A program made the position numbers and the translations under genes. The notes below the pieces were generated by a model. It worked only from the letters and a program-made list of their open reading frames with translations, did not search any database and had not been told where the DNA came from. From assembly GCA_944320465.1 (NCBI GenBank), contig CALUHO010000001.1, positions 62,001 to 126,000 of the forward strand: a stretch of DNA of 64,000 nucleotides, written 5' to 3'. Every line of letters begins with the position of its first letter. Position 1 is the first letter of the stretch. Positions 26,111 to 35,360 of the stretch are shown here, one piece after another. The stretch comes from an uncultured Bacteroidales bacterium. GTDB lineage: Bacteria; Bacteroidota; Bacteroidia; Bacteroidales; P3.

Positions 26111-26149
26111 GCTTGCTTTGATTATGCCGAGACCAAGCTATCTTCGGCG
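26079..26149 (-). repeat. 71-bp promoter-bearing repeat, copy 1
   Basis: This segment is the reverse complement of 54784-54854 with a single mismatch (about position 26100). It contains a small internal palindrome CAAAGCTTGCTTTG and ends in a promoter. A related but diverged copy follows from 26158 (GATAGCGAAAGTCGAG ... TATGCCGAGACCAAGC). Confidence 0.9.
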
Positions 26150-26157
26150 CAGCCAAC

Positions 26158-26310
26158 GATAGCGAAAGTCGAGCGCAGAGCCAAGCGCTCCCTTGCTTGA
26201 GCTATGCCGAGACCAAGCCAAAGCTCCGATTGAGCCGAACGCAAACCGAGCTTGATCGAGTTTGCTGAGGCGTAGGAACTTCGGCGATAGCCAATCTTCG
26301 GCGCAGCCAA
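26158..26310. repeat. Diverged tandem relatives of the 71-bp repeat
   Basis: GATAGCGAAAGTCGAGCGCA at 26158, CTATGCCGAGACCAAGCC near 26200 and AATCTTCGGCGCAGCCAA near 26294 repeat words of the preceding 71-bp copy. A -7-like TACTTTTG at 26337-26344 follows, only eight bases before the ATG at 26352, so that gene may have almost no leader. Confidence 0.7.
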
Positions 26311-26351
26311 CCCATAGCGAATTACATGGTTTTTCCTACTTTTGCAGAATC

Positions 26352-27476
26352 ATGGGCAAGAAGTTTTCTTTATATAACGACCGCTTGGATCTTTTGGATC
26401 CGGATAGCCTTCTGGAATACAAGGAGGTCGTGAGCCGTTATCCATATTGCCAGTATGCCCAACTCATGTTCTTGCTCAACCTCAAGAAACTGGGCGATGA
26501 GGAAACCTATCGTTCCTTATTGTCCCGGGTAGCTATTTCTGTGCCGGACCGGGATCGTCTCAAGTTGCAGGTAGAGAACATCGGGAACACCGGACGTTTG
26601 TCGGTAGAACCGGATTCCCAGATTCGGGCCTCATCCTCTTTGCCAAAGAAGGAAGAACGCATGCCTTGGGCAGAGAATCGCCGGAAGCAGGCCGCAAAAC
26701 CCTTGGCGAGACCCGTTTTGAAGGCAGAAAAGGCTAATGGTCAATCTCCGATGCCTTATACGCGGCCTGAGCGACCTGATCGGAATATCCAGGAATCGGC
26801 ATCGGATGTTGAAGCACAAAGAGAACAGCAGATCCGGAGAGTCGGTTTTGTTCCTGTTGTAGAAAGACAATCCACTCAACCGGATGCACCTAAGCGTATC
26901 GATGTGGAACAGGTTCGGGCCATGCTGCATAAGGGGCGGGCATCGAATGGGAAAAAAGCATCTTCCGACGAGACATTGAGCAGAAGCCTGTCCGATGCGG
27001 TATCCGTACCGTCATTGCCAAGCCATCCGTTCCCGGTAGAACTCTCTTCGGCGAATCCGGAAAAGGATTCGATACAATTGGGAGAATCGGATCGGCGGAA
27101 AAATTCAACGCAAGAGATGAATCAGGCGGTTGGGCATCCGTTGATGGCGGCAGTTCGGATTAGTGCGGAATCTCCGTTGGGAAAGCCCTCTTTGACATCG
27201 GGCGAATTGATAGATCGCTTTTTGCAGGGTGGAGGTGAGCATCCGATTAAGATTGACGAGAATTTTGATTACAGTTCCTTCGATCCGGATCAAGGAGGAA
27301 GTTCTGTGGAAGACTTTAGTTTCGGGACTGAAACCTTGGCCGAAATGTACCTCAGGAGCAATACTCCGGAAAAGGCAATTGCAGTTTATGAACATCTTCG
27401 CTTGAAATTTCCAGAAAAAAGTAGTTACTTTGCCGGACTCATCCGAAAGGTGAAAAAGGATTATTCCATTAAATAA
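26352..27476 (+). CDS. Unknown protein with TPR-like C-terminus
   Basis: The 374-residue product has no signal peptide. The N-terminus (LLEYKEVVSRYPYCQYAQLM, FLLNLKKLGDEETY) and C-terminus (TETLAEMYLRSNTPEKAIAV, YEHLRLKFPEKSSYFAGLI) look like helical TPR-type pairs, and the central 220 residues are polar, low-complexity and probably disordered. Proteins of this layout occur just upstream of secG in Bacteroidota, as here (12 bp to secG), suggesting a conserved pair, but the function is not known. The start at 26352 is chosen because the frame upstream translates repeat DNA. Confidence 0.8.
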   Translation: MGKKFSLYNDRLDLLDPDSLLEYKEVVSRYPYCQYAQLMFLLNLKKLGDEETYRSLLSRVAISVPDRDRLKLQVENIGNTGRLSVEPDSQIRASSSLPKKEERMPWAENRRKQAAKPLARPVLKAEKANGQSPMPYTRPERPDRNIQESASDVEAQREQQIRRVGFVPVVERQSTQPDAPKRIDVEQVRAMLHKGRASNGKKASSDETLSRSLSDAVSVPSLPSHPFPVELSSANPEKDSIQLGESDRRKNSTQEMNQAVGHPLMAAVRISAESPLGKPSLTSGELIDRFLQGGGEHPIKIDENFDYSSFDPDQGGSSVEDFSFGTETLAEMYLRSNTPEKAIAVYEHLRLKFPEKSSYFAGLIRKVKKDYSIK

Positions 27477-27488
27477 TAAGAAGTTAAA

Positions 27489-27854
27489 ATGGGTTTCTAC
27501 ATTTTTATCTCGGTTTTGATCCTGATTGTCTGCGTGCTTTTGGGATTGATAGTATTGATTCAAAACCCCAAAGGTGGCGGACTTTCCTCTACTTTCGGAG
27601 GGCAGGGGAATCAAGTTATGGGGGTTCGCAAAACGGCTGATTTCTTAGAGAAAGGCACGTGGGTGCTTTCGATTGTTTTGTTGGTGTTGAGTTTGGTGGC
27701 CGCATACGTTATTCCCAAGCCGCAAGACAGTGCAGGGGCGCCTCAGACAGAGTTGTCGGTAGACCAGAACATGGTTCTGCCAACGCAATTGCCTGTATCG
27801 GCTACTCCGTCTGCTGTTCCAGCCACTCCGGCACAAGAACCTGTTGCTGAGTAA
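27489..27854 (+). CDS. secG: Preprotein translocase subunit SecG
   Basis: SecG is the small auxiliary subunit of the SecYEG channel. The 121-residue product has two membrane helices (FIFISVLILIVCVLLGLIVL-type start; WVLSIVLLVLSLVAAYVI) separated by the conserved loop QNPKGGGLSSTFGG. A Pro/Ala/Thr-rich tail of about 45 residues follows, common in Bacteroidota SecG. It lies 12 bp after the TPR-like gene and is followed by a terminator and a MITE-like element. Confidence 0.95.
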   Translation: MGFYIFISVLILIVCVLLGLIVLIQNPKGGGLSSTFGGQGNQVMGVRKTADFLEKGTWVLSIVLLVLSLVAAYVIPKPQDSAGAPQTELSVDQNMVLPTQLPVSATPSAVPATPAQEPVAE

Positions 27855-27878
27855 AAAGCTTTTTGTTTTCATAACGGG

Positions 27879-27907
27879 GCCGCGTCTAGAAATGGGCGCG
27901 GCTTTTT
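27879..27907 (+). terminator. Intrinsic terminator of secG
   Basis: GCCGCG (27879-27884) pairs with CGCGGC (27897-27902), followed by TTTTT. Confidence 0.8.
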
Positions 27908-27945
27908 GCGTTTCTGTCCGACAAGTACAATAGTCTGAAAGGGTA

Positions 27946-28142
27946 AACCCAAATCGGTCATTAGACACGCCGAGTCCGTTTCTGATTAGGAAAATGAGGC
28001 ATTCGGGCATCTTGCCCGCTTCTGTCCGCATCCTGTTTCTCGCTACGCCTCGACGTAGCCCGCTACGCCTTCGGCTAGGCGAGAAGCATGCTGCATGACA
28101 CAAGCGGGCAATCTCCCCAAAGTCTAATGACCGATTTGGGGT
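27946..28142 (-). repeat. 197-bp MITE-like palindromic element, copy 1
   Basis: The ends are inverted repeats (CCCAAATCGGTCATTAGAC at left, its complement at right). Inside, TTGCCCGCTT/AAGCGGGCAA, TTCTCGC/GCGAGAA and GTAGC/GCTAC can pair, so nearly the whole element folds. No gene is inside. Orientation is opposite to copies at 38823, 48788 and 49424. Confidence 0.92.
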
Positions 28143-28206
28143 AAAGGCAAACGGTTTGATCAGACGATACGAAAAAAGCGTGTCGAATCGACACGCTTCA
28201 AAGAAG

Positions 28207-28278
28207 AGCCTCGCAAGAGATTTGAACTCTCGACCTGCTCATTACGAGTGAGCTGCTCTACCGCTGAGCTAACGAGGC
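28207..28278 (-). tRNA. tRNA-Thr (CGU)
   Basis: Read on the minus strand, acceptor GCCTCGT pairs with GCGAGGC, the D arm is TAGCTCAGCGGTAGAGCA, the anticodon loop CTCGTAA gives CGU, and the T arm is GAGAGTTCAAATCTCT. CCA is not encoded. Confidence 0.93.
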
Positions 28279-28368
28279 TTGACAAGGAAACGATTTCCTG
28301 TTCTGGTGAGGCACCCGTGAAGAAGAACTTTTGAATAGTCTTTACTTCTTAGCAGGAAAGTCCCTTTG

Positions 28369-28441
28369 TCGGGATGACAAGATTCGAACTTGCGACCTCA
28401 ACGTCCCGAACGTTGCACGCTACCAACTGCGCTACATCCCG
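28369..28441 (-). tRNA. tRNA-Pro (CGG)
   Basis: Read on the minus strand, CGGGATG pairs with CATCCCG, the anticodon stem CAACG/CGTTG encloses TTCGGGA (anticodon CGG), and the T arm is GCAAGTTCGAATCTTGT. It lies about 90 bp before tRNA-Thr in the same transcript direction. Confidence 0.93.
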
Positions 28442-28536
28442 AAAGCTTTGGATTTTACTCCTTGGCTTTTATATTAGCTTGCTTTCCTGACTTTTAGCTT
28501 TGTCGTGAGGCAAATGCTAATATTTGTTTTGGACGG

Positions 28537-28584
28537 CAAAGATACTACTTTTTTATAAAACACGAAAAAATTTTATTAATTTTG
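28537..28584. promoter_or_regulatory. Divergent -7 boxes for the tRNA pair and the metK leader
   Basis: CAAAGATA at 28537-28544 is TATCTTTG on the minus strand, facing the tRNA-Pro/tRNA-Thr pair. TAATTTTG at 28577-28584 faces metK. Neither has a clear -33 TTTG at the ideal distance, so the calls rest on the -7 boxes and location. Confidence 0.45.
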
Positions 28585-28688
28585 CATTCGCGTTGTGGAA
28601 AAAGACGTTTTTCGTTCGGACTTGATATCGCCTCGCAGAAGTTTCCATCCCAGAACACGAGGCAAACGGAATACGTGTTTTCGCGGCG

Positions 28689-28737
28689 TATGTGGAAGGA
28701 TTTGGCTGCTTGCTACCACACGAAAAAAAGCTAAAAT
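28689..28737 (+). ncRNA. Candidate SAM-II riboswitch aptamer upstream of metK
   Basis: The stretch has TGTGG (28691-28695) pairing with CCACA (28716-28720), a 20-base loop containing GATTT and TTGCTA, and then A-rich DNA ending AGCTAAAA (28729-28736). This matches the SAM-II order as I recall it: stem, GAUUU...UUGC loop, closing strand, AGCUAAAA tail that forms the pseudoknot. It lies 300 bp before metK, on the metK strand and after the -7 box at 28577. The long distance and short stem leave doubt; a small frame starts at the ATG right behind it. Confidence 0.45.
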
Positions 28738-29035
28738 GCACGATACGGGATACCGGAAACCTGAAGCGAACGTACAGAGGCCGGAGCGATTGGCAATCTG
28801 TGGCTTTGGGTTCGTCTTATAAGATAATCCGGAATTCGTAGAATCCTTGTCGTTGTATCTTGTGCTTTTTCTTTTGATTCCAGGCATCTTCCGAATCTTC
28901 CAGGCTTTTGGGCTTGCAGAGTCTATCCGTTTCGTGCAAATCCGCGAACCGCTTCGGTGCAATCCCGGTATTTGGCCAAAGAACAACTTGGAATCTGTTT
29001 GACAATATGGACAGATTCCGGAAAAAACAAGGAAT

Positions 29036-30319
29036 ATGTCTTATTTATTTACTTCAGAGTCCGTATCGGCCGGGCATCCCGACAAAGTGGCCGATATGAT
29101 TTCGGATGCCTTGCTCGACGAGTTTCTGCGTCAGGACCCGCAGGCGAAAGTGGCTTGCGAAACCTTGGTGACGACGGGTTTGGTGGTGTGCGCCGGGGAA
29201 GTCAAGACCCATGGTTATGTGGATGTGCAGAATGTGGCGCGGAACACGATTATTAAAATTGGTTATACCAAAGGGGAATACCGTTTCGAAGGCAATTCCT
29301 GCGGGGTGATTTCGACTATTCACAGCCAGTCGCCCGACATCAACCAAGGGGTGGAGCGTAAAAAGGAAGAAGACCAAGGCGCGGGCGACCAAGGCATGAT
29401 GTTCGGTTATGCTTGCCGCGACACCGAGGAGTATATGCCGCTCCCGATTTATCTGGCGCATTCCATTTTGAAGGAGCTGGATCGCATCCGTCACGAAGGC
29501 AAGCAGATGACATATCTCCGGCCCGATGCCAAGAGTCAGGTGACGATTCGCTATTCGGATGAAGGGAAACCGGAATGCATCGATACCTTGGTTCTCTCTT
29601 GCCAGCACGATGATTTTGCTTCGGAAAAGGAAATGCGGGAGACGATAACCGAAGACGTGCGCAATATCCTTTTGCCGGCGGTTCTGGAAAAGATGATTCC
29701 CGAAGTCCGGGCGTTGTTCGACAAGAAGTTCCGTCTTTTGGTGAATCCGACGGGCAAGTTCGTCATTGGCGGGCCGCACGGGGATACCGGGTTGACGGGT
29801 CGCAAGATTATCGTGGACACGTATGGCGGTCGATCCGGGCATGGCGGCGGGGCTTTTTCGGGCAAGGACTCCTCGAAGGTGGACCGTTCGGCGGCTTACG
29901 CGATGCGGCATATCGCCAAGAACTTGGTGGCGGCCGGGGTGTGCGACGAGGCGATGGTGCAGGTGGCATACGCCATCGGGGTGGCCGAACCGGTAGGCCT
30001 GTATGTGAATACCTGCGGCACTTCACATTTGAAGATTTCCGATGGCAAGATTGCCGAAATCCTGCGCAAGAACGTGGATTTGCGGCCTTATGCGATAGTG
30101 AAACGTTTCGGGCTCCGCAACCCGATATTCGGCCCGACGGCTTCCTACGGGCATTTCGGCCGCAAGCCCTACACCGAAGAGGTTGAGGTGTTCTATCAGG
30201 ACGATACCACCAGGGTCAGGAAAATCGGAAAGCAGGAGCATTACTTCAAGAAAGTGGATTTCTTTGCTTGGGAAAAAACCGATTTAGTACCTTTGTTCAA
30301 GGAATTGTTCGGGTGCTGA
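29036..30319 (+). CDS. metK: S-adenosylmethionine synthetase
   Basis: MetK joins methionine and ATP to make SAM. The 427-residue enzyme starts [20 protein letters not shown] and carries [14 protein letters not shown] (ATP site, normally G-A-G-D-Q-G), [20 protein letters not shown] and [19 protein letters not shown]. It is slightly longer than the E. coli enzyme because of an acidic loop with ERKKEEDQ, common in this phylum. A leader of over 400 bases precedes it and contains a possible SAM-II aptamer. Confidence 0.97.
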   Translation: MSYLFTSESVSAGHPDKVADMISDALLDEFLRQDPQAKVACETLVTTGLVVCAGEVKTHGYVDVQNVARNTIIKIGYTKGEYRFEGNSCGVISTIHSQSPDINQGVERKKEEDQGAGDQGMMFGYACRDTEEYMPLPIYLAHSILKELDRIRHEGKQMTYLRPDAKSQVTIRYSDEGKPECIDTLVLSCQHDDFASEKEMRETITEDVRNILLPAVLEKMIPEVRALFDKKFRLLVNPTGKFVIGGPHGDTGLTGRKIIVDTYGGRSGHGGGAFSGKDSSKVDRSAAYAMRHIAKNLVAAGVCDEAMVQVAYAIGVAEPVGLYVNTCGTSHLKISDGKIAEILRKNVDLRPYAIVKRFGLRNPIFGPTASYGHFGRKPYTEEVEVFYQDDTTRVRKIGKQEHYFKKVDFFAWEKTDLVPLFKELFGC

Positions 30320-30374
30320 TTCGGTTCCGGCCTGTTTGGCTTGGTTCGGAATCGCCTGATAAAATGCGAAAACC

Positions 30375-31805
30375 ATGAATTATCTGTTGAAGAACGCGGT
30401 CTTGGTCAACGAAGGCCGATGCCGGAAAGGGGAAATCCGGATTAAGGACGGGAAGATAGAGTCGGTTTGCTGGGAAACGGCAGCGGGAGAGGATGAGTCC
30501 GTTGGCATCTGCGCATCAGGAAGAGGAACGGCTGAAGGTGCCGAACGGGCATCGGATGCTGTTGCCGGAATGGATTCGACGGCTCAGGCAGAAACCTTTC
30601 CGGGATCTTATCTGGAAATCGACTTGAAAGGGGCTTATGTGCTGCCCGGCATCATCGACGACCAAGTGCATTTCCGGCAGCCCGGACTGACCCATAAGGG
30701 CGATATCGCTTCCGAGTCCTTGGCCGCGCTCAAAGGCGGGGTCACTTCGTTCATGGATATGCCCAACACCAAGCCCCAGACGCTGACTCAGGAACTTTTG
30801 GTGCAGAAATACCGGATGGGAGCCGAAGACAGCCGCATCAACTATTCCTTTTATATGGGATGCAGCGAGGACAACTTGGAGGAAGTACTCAAGACCGATC
30901 CCCGCGATGTCTGCGGCATCAAGGTCTTTCTCGGTTCGTCCACCGGCAATATGCTGGTGCAGAATCCGGCCTATTTGGAGGCATTGTTTGCCAACGCCCC
31001 TACGATAGTGGCGGCGCATTGCGAGGAAGAGAGCGTGATACGGCAGAACACAGCCGATTTCAAGGCTCGATACGGGGAGGAGGCTCCTTTTTCGATACAT
31101 CCCTTGGTCAGGAGCGCGGAAGCCTGCTACCAGTCTTCGAGCAAGGCGGCGGCTTTGGCTCGCAAGCATGGCGCCAAGCTGCATATCCTGCATCTTTCCA
31201 CGGCCAAGGAACTGGAACTGCTGGGCGATGACGGCATTTCGGGCGAGATTTGCGTGCATTACCTCTGGTTTTCGGATCAGGACTACGGGAAATACGGCTG
31301 GAGGATGAAGTGCAATCCGGCTATCAAGACGGCAGAGGACCGGGAGGCTTTGCGCCGGGCCGTCAAGAGCGGCCAATTGGTCGTGGCTACCGATCATGCG
31401 CCCCATACCTACGAAGAGAAGCAGAAGCCCTATTTTGAATGCCCATCGGGTTCGCCTTGGGTCGGCCACAGCCTGCCGATGATGCTGGAATTGGTTCATC
31501 AAGGCGTATTTTCTTTGACGGAAGTAGTTGAAGCCATGTGCCATAGGCCGGCGCGTCTGTTCCAGATTGCCGGGCGGGGATTTTTGCGGCCGGGTTATGC
31601 TGCCGACCTCGCGGTGGTGGATCCGGGGCAAGCCTGGCAGGTGGACAAAAGCAATATCGATTACAAATGCGGCTGGAGCGCGCTCGAAGGCCAGGTGCTG
31701 CACGGCAAGGTGCTTTCCACCTTTGTCAATGGCCATTTGGTCTATGACAAGGGCGAAGTCCTGATGCCCGATTATCGGGGCGAGCGTCTGCTTTTTGACC
31801 GCTGA
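30375..31805 (+). CDS. pyrC: Dihydroorotase (class I) with an N-terminal insertion
   Basis: The enzyme closes carbamoyl-aspartate to dihydroorotate in pyrimidine synthesis. In its 476 residues the first metal motif is IDDQVHFRQPGLTHKG (Gln in place of the first His, as in related Bacteroidota enzymes), then FMDMPNTKPQT, KVFLGSSTGNMLV, AAHCEEESVI, LHILHLSTAKEL and VVATDHAPHTYEEK. Residues about 38-75 are an extra acidic Ala/Ser/Gly-rich segment (EDESVGICASGRGTAEGAER and following) between the first beta-strands, not usual in the family. It follows metK by 55 bp. Confidence 0.93.
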   Translation: MNYLLKNAVLVNEGRCRKGEIRIKDGKIESVCWETAAGEDESVGICASGRGTAEGAERASDAVAGMDSTAQAETFPGSYLEIDLKGAYVLPGIIDDQVHFRQPGLTHKGDIASESLAALKGGVTSFMDMPNTKPQTLTQELLVQKYRMGAEDSRINYSFYMGCSEDNLEEVLKTDPRDVCGIKVFLGSSTGNMLVQNPAYLEALFANAPTIVAAHCEEESVIRQNTADFKARYGEEAPFSIHPLVRSAEACYQSSSKAAALARKHGAKLHILHLSTAKELELLGDDGISGEICVHYLWFSDQDYGKYGWRMKCNPAIKTAEDREALRRAVKSGQLVVATDHAPHTYEEKQKPYFECPSGSPWVGHSLPMMLELVHQGVFSLTEVVEAMCHRPARLFQIAGRGFLRPGYAADLAVVDPGQAWQVDKSNIDYKCGWSALEGQVLHGKVLSTFVNGHLVYDKGEVLMPDYRGERLLFDR

Positions 31806-31975
31806 TTCTTGGAACGGAACGGATTGGATTGAGTTGGACTGGATTGCGTTGAATCCGTTCCGTAACGAATTGTGTTTTGCGGTTAGAGGCAGTTTGGGTT
31901 GTGGTGGATGAACCCATCGCGTTTCAGTGCGCCGCTGTGTTTTGTGTCTTGTTTCAATTTTATAAACCCGAACCG

Positions 31976-34483
31976 ATGAAGGTGAATCAGGAAAGTCTGG
32001 CTTCTGTCAAACCGCTTTTTCGTTTTTTCTTGCGTTTGCAGGCTTGTTTGGGCTGTGTTTTGGCCTTAATCGGGCTTTTTCCCCTGCTTCCTGCTTGGGG
32101 GCAGAATGCGATTTTTCCCGAGGATAGTCTTGTGAACCTGCCTTTTGCATTCCGGAAATCGGATTCGGAACCGGTGGTTCGTTGGCAAGACGGGCGTGTT
32201 TTGGAGAACGCTTGGTTCGGAGGCTTGAATGCCGTCCATACGGCGGCTATCGACTTGGATGGGGACGGCACGGACGATTATATCCTCTTTGACCGTATCG
32301 GTTCGCGGGTACGATGCTTCTCTTCTGCCTGGGAGGCGATGCCGGGCTTGGAAAACCAACTGCCGGCTTTGTCGTACTGGGTGCAGACGCTCGATTACAA
32401 CCAGGATGGGCTAAAAGATATCTTCACCTTCAACGGCATTTCGGGAATCCGGCTTTACCGCAACGAGTCCTATGCCGACGAGGATGGGTATCATTTGGCT
32501 TTCACCTTGGTCACGGATGGGCTTCCTGCCTTGATGTTCGGGAGTCCGACCCCGGTTTATTGCACCAACGAGGATTTCCCGGTCATTGCCGACATAGACG
32601 GGGACGGGGATTGGGACATCTTGAACTTCTGGGTGCCTTCCTCGGGCGACTTCTTGCTGTTTTACCGGAATTTCGCGATGGAGAATCTGGGAAGGGCGGA
32701 TACCTTCTGCTTGGAGGTGGCCGATTGGAGCTGGGGCTGTTTTGTGGAAAGCGAGGAGTCGAACCAGATTTTCTTGGACAGTTGCAGCAGCCGCAACGAG
32801 ACATTGGAATCGGTTCAGTGGCTGAAAGGAGAGAATCCGGGTTCGGAATCCGTTTTTCCGGCCGATGCCAAAAACGAGGCCAAGCATGCCGGCTCGACGA
32901 TATTCGGCCTGAGGAATCCGCAGAGCGGCCTGTACGATATAGTTCTGGGCGATGTGGGCTATCCGGGGCTGTATTATTTGCAGAACGGGGGTACGCCGGA
33001 AGAAGCGCATATTGCGGCTTATGATACGGTGTTCCCTTTGAGCGATCCGGTTCAATTGTACAATTTTCCGGTCATTTCCACGATATATTACCGGGATACG
33101 CTGTGCTACCTGTTGTCGCCTTACGAGACCGACCCTTTTAATGCCGAAGGCTCGCAAAGCGTCTGGCGTTATGCCGAGACGGGTTCCGGACCGGCTTGGA
33201 GCCGTTTGGTGCAGAAGGATTTTTTACAAGGATCGATGTTGGATTTCGGGGCGGGTGCCTATCCGGCGGCCTACGATTACGACCACGACGGGCTGGTTGA
33301 TTTGGTGGTGGGCAACTATGGCCGGAAAACGGGGGCTTATTTCGAGATGGGGGACTGGAACACAGAGATGGTATCTTCTTTGGCCCTTCTGAGGAATGTC
33401 GGTACGGCGAGCCAGCCTGCTTTCGAGTTGGTCTCGGAAGATTTCCTGGGGCTTTCCAAGCTGGGATTGAGAGCTTTGTTCCCTTGTTTCTCGGATATCG
33501 ACGAAGACGGGCAGGATGAGATGGTGCTTGGCATGGAGGACGGGCGGCTTTGGCTGTTCCGTTTGGAGGGTTCGCCGGTGGATGGCGGAGACCCTGCTTC
33601 GGTGAATGCCGTGCTGCTGGATTCCAATTTTCTGGATGTGACGTTGAACCGTTTTTCCGCGCCGGTCTTTTTCGATTTGAATCAGGACGGTTTGCCCGAT
33701 TTGATTGCGGGCGAACGCCAGCATGTGTGGCAGACCCGGCCTCAGCGTCTGACGAAAGGCAGTCTGACGTATTTCGAGAACCAAGGGGCGGGTGCGGACG
33801 GTATCCCGGTCTTTGTCAAGCAGACCGACAGTCTGGGAGGCGTGGACGTGATTGACCGCAGTTTTTCCAATTTCGGCTACGCCCGGCCGTCTTTCTTCCA
33901 GGCGGAGGACGGGGAGATTTATCTGGCTTGCGGCAGCGAGAACGGGGAGGTTTTCCTCTATTCGGGCATCCGGGGCAATCTGGACGGGACTTTCACCTAT
34001 TCAGGCAAGATGGCTTGTGCGGAAGGCTCTGGCGAGGGCGGCGCGGAGGCGGCGTCCCGGAAGCTGGATGTGGGGATTCATGCCGCTCCTCTGCTGTACG
34101 ATTTCACGGGCGACGGCCTGCCGGAATTAATCGTGGGCAACCAATGCGGCGGCTTGCAGTATTTCACTTCCGATGCACTAAGCATCTGGGAGGACGCCGC
34201 TTCCGCGCCGCCCTCGCCCAAGTTGGATATCAAGATCTATCCCAATCCGGTGTATTCCGGTTTTTATCTGGAAGTCCCTTGCCCCGGTGTTTTCAGATTG
34301 TTCGATGCCGGAGGCCGTTTGGTTCGCCGCTGTCATGTGGAAGCCGGAAAACAGTTCATGGATATGCAGGGACTCGAACCTGGGTTTTATATCGGGCGGT
34401 TCCCGGCCTCAAATGGCGGGACAGACGGTTCGCCGGCAAATTGTAATTGGTTCAAGATTGTAAAAGCGGGTTCTATAAATTAG
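31976..34483 (+). CDS. Secreted FG-GAP/VCBS-repeat protein with T9SS sorting domain
   Basis: The 835-residue product has a signal peptide (LGCVLALIGLFPLLPAWGQ). At least seven calcium-loop repeats follow: IDLDGDGTDDYILF, DYNQDGLKDIF, DIDGDGDWDIL, DYDHDGLVDLVVG, DIDEDGQDEMVLG, DLNQDGLPDLIAG and DFTGDGLPELIVG, as in beta-propeller FG-GAP proteins. Residues from about 750 form a type IX sorting domain (LDIKIYPNPVYSGFYLEV ... GLEPGFYIGRF). It is expected to be exported and attached to the surface; the ligand is unknown. The start at 31976 is set by the signal peptide. Confidence 0.9.
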   Translation: MKVNQESLASVKPLFRFFLRLQACLGCVLALIGLFPLLPAWGQNAIFPEDSLVNLPFAFRKSDSEPVVRWQDGRVLENAWFGGLNAVHTAAIDLDGDGTDDYILFDRIGSRVRCFSSAWEAMPGLENQLPALSYWVQTLDYNQDGLKDIFTFNGISGIRLYRNESYADEDGYHLAFTLVTDGLPALMFGSPTPVYCTNEDFPVIADIDGDGDWDILNFWVPSSGDFLLFYRNFAMENLGRADTFCLEVADWSWGCFVESEESNQIFLDSCSSRNETLESVQWLKGENPGSESVFPADAKNEAKHAGSTIFGLRNPQSGLYDIVLGDVGYPGLYYLQNGGTPEEAHIAAYDTVFPLSDPVQLYNFPVISTIYYRDTLCYLLSPYETDPFNAEGSQSVWRYAETGSGPAWSRLVQKDFLQGSMLDFGAGAYPAAYDYDHDGLVDLVVGNYGRKTGAYFEMGDWNTEMVSSLALLRNVGTASQPAFELVSEDFLGLSKLGLRALFPCFSDIDEDGQDEMVLGMEDGRLWLFRLEGSPVDGGDPASVNAVLLDSNFLDVTLNRFSAPVFFDLNQDGLPDLIAGERQHVWQTRPQRLTKGSLTYFENQGAGADGIPVFVKQTDSLGGVDVIDRSFSNFGYARPSFFQAEDGEIYLACGSENGEVFLYSGIRGNLDGTFTYSGKMACAEGSGEGGAEAASRKLDVGIHAAPLLYDFTGDGLPELIVGNQCGGLQYFTSDALSIWEDAASAPPSPKLDIKIYPNPVYSGFYLEVPCPGVFRLFDAGGRLVRRCHVEAGKQFMDMQGLEPGFYIGRFPASNGGTDGSPANCNWFKIVKAGSIN

Positions 34484-34541
34484 GGCGACCGAATGGCGTT
34501 CTGTAAGGTATGTACCTGATTTATGGAACACGCTTAAAGTT

Positions 34542-35360
34542 ATGACGATGGAAAATCAGGGAATTTTGCGTGTATGCACGGCTTATCTGCCTCCTTTGGA
34601 CTATTTTGCCGCTATTTTAAAGGCGGGCGGTTTCTGTATTGATACGGACGAGACCTATCCCAAGCAGACGTTCCGCAACCGTACCTGCCTTGTGACATCC
34701 CAAGGCGTGTTGCCGCTTTCCCTGCCTTGCGTCCGACCCAAAGGCAATCATACGCCGGTTTCGGAAGTCTTGCTCGACCCTAAGCGGCATTGGGCCCGCG
34801 AGCATTGGCGCGGCATCCGCACGGCTTACAACAAGTCTCCCTATCTTTTGTATTACCAGGACGAACTGGAAGCCCTATACCGCCAGGCCGAAGCCGAAGC
34901 CAAGGACGGCCTGCTTTTGGCCGATTTCAACCAGCGTCTGCTCGATTTCGTGCTGGCCAAGCTGCATCTTCCGGTTCGACAGGTTCCTATGGAAGAGGCT
35001 CGGTCGATGCCGGTGTGGAACAGTCTCGCGGACGTGCCGATGGAGGCGAACCCGATGGAAGTGGCCCCCTTGCCTTTCGATATGGATGCCGATGGCCGTC
35101 CCGTTTTTTATGATGAAAGTTTTCCGGCGGCGGGGAAAGATTCGAAACCGGCGCAGGTCATGTCTGAGGCTGCCGGCTATATCCCTCCCCTGGATTTCGA
35201 CCCGCAGAAGCCTCCGTATTTCCGGTTCGATTCCTATTTGCAGACATTCCCTTGCGATGCCAATCCGGCGCATCTGAGCATTCTCGACCTGCTTTTCAAC
35301 TGCGGCCCGCAATCCTCGGCCTGGCTCGATTCCGCCATCCTCCGCCCATCCGCCCGCTGA
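34542..35360 (+). CDS. WbqC-family protein
   Basis: The 272-residue product begins with VCTAYLPPLDYFAAILKAGG and has QTFRNRTCLVTSQGVLPLSL, then IRTAYNKSPYLLYYQDEL and, at the end, LSILDLLFNCGP, the conserved blocks of the WbqC-like family. Members lie in O-antigen or lipid-linked sugar loci or alone, and no enzymatic activity is firmly assigned. It contains a variable middle (residues 150-220). Two ATGs, 34542 and 34548, are equally plausible. Confidence 0.88.
   Translation: MTMENQGILRVCTAYLPPLDYFAAILKAGGFCIDTDETYPKQTFRNRTCLVTSQGVLPLSLPCVRPKGNHTPVSEVLLDPKRHWAREHWRGIRTAYNKSPYLLYYQDELEALYRQAEAEAKDGLLLADFNQRLLDFVLAKLHLPVRQVPMEEARSMPVWNSLADVPMEANPMEVAPLPFDMDADGRPVFYDESFPAAGKDSKPAQVMSEAAGYIPPLDFDPQKPPYFRFDSYLQTFPCDANPAHLSILDLLFNCGPQSSAWLDSAILRPSAR

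Noticed and set aside
28737..28823. 28-codon frame right after the SAM-II candidate
   Set aside because: It has no similarity and may be chance; too short to call, although it would be the gene next to the aptamer.
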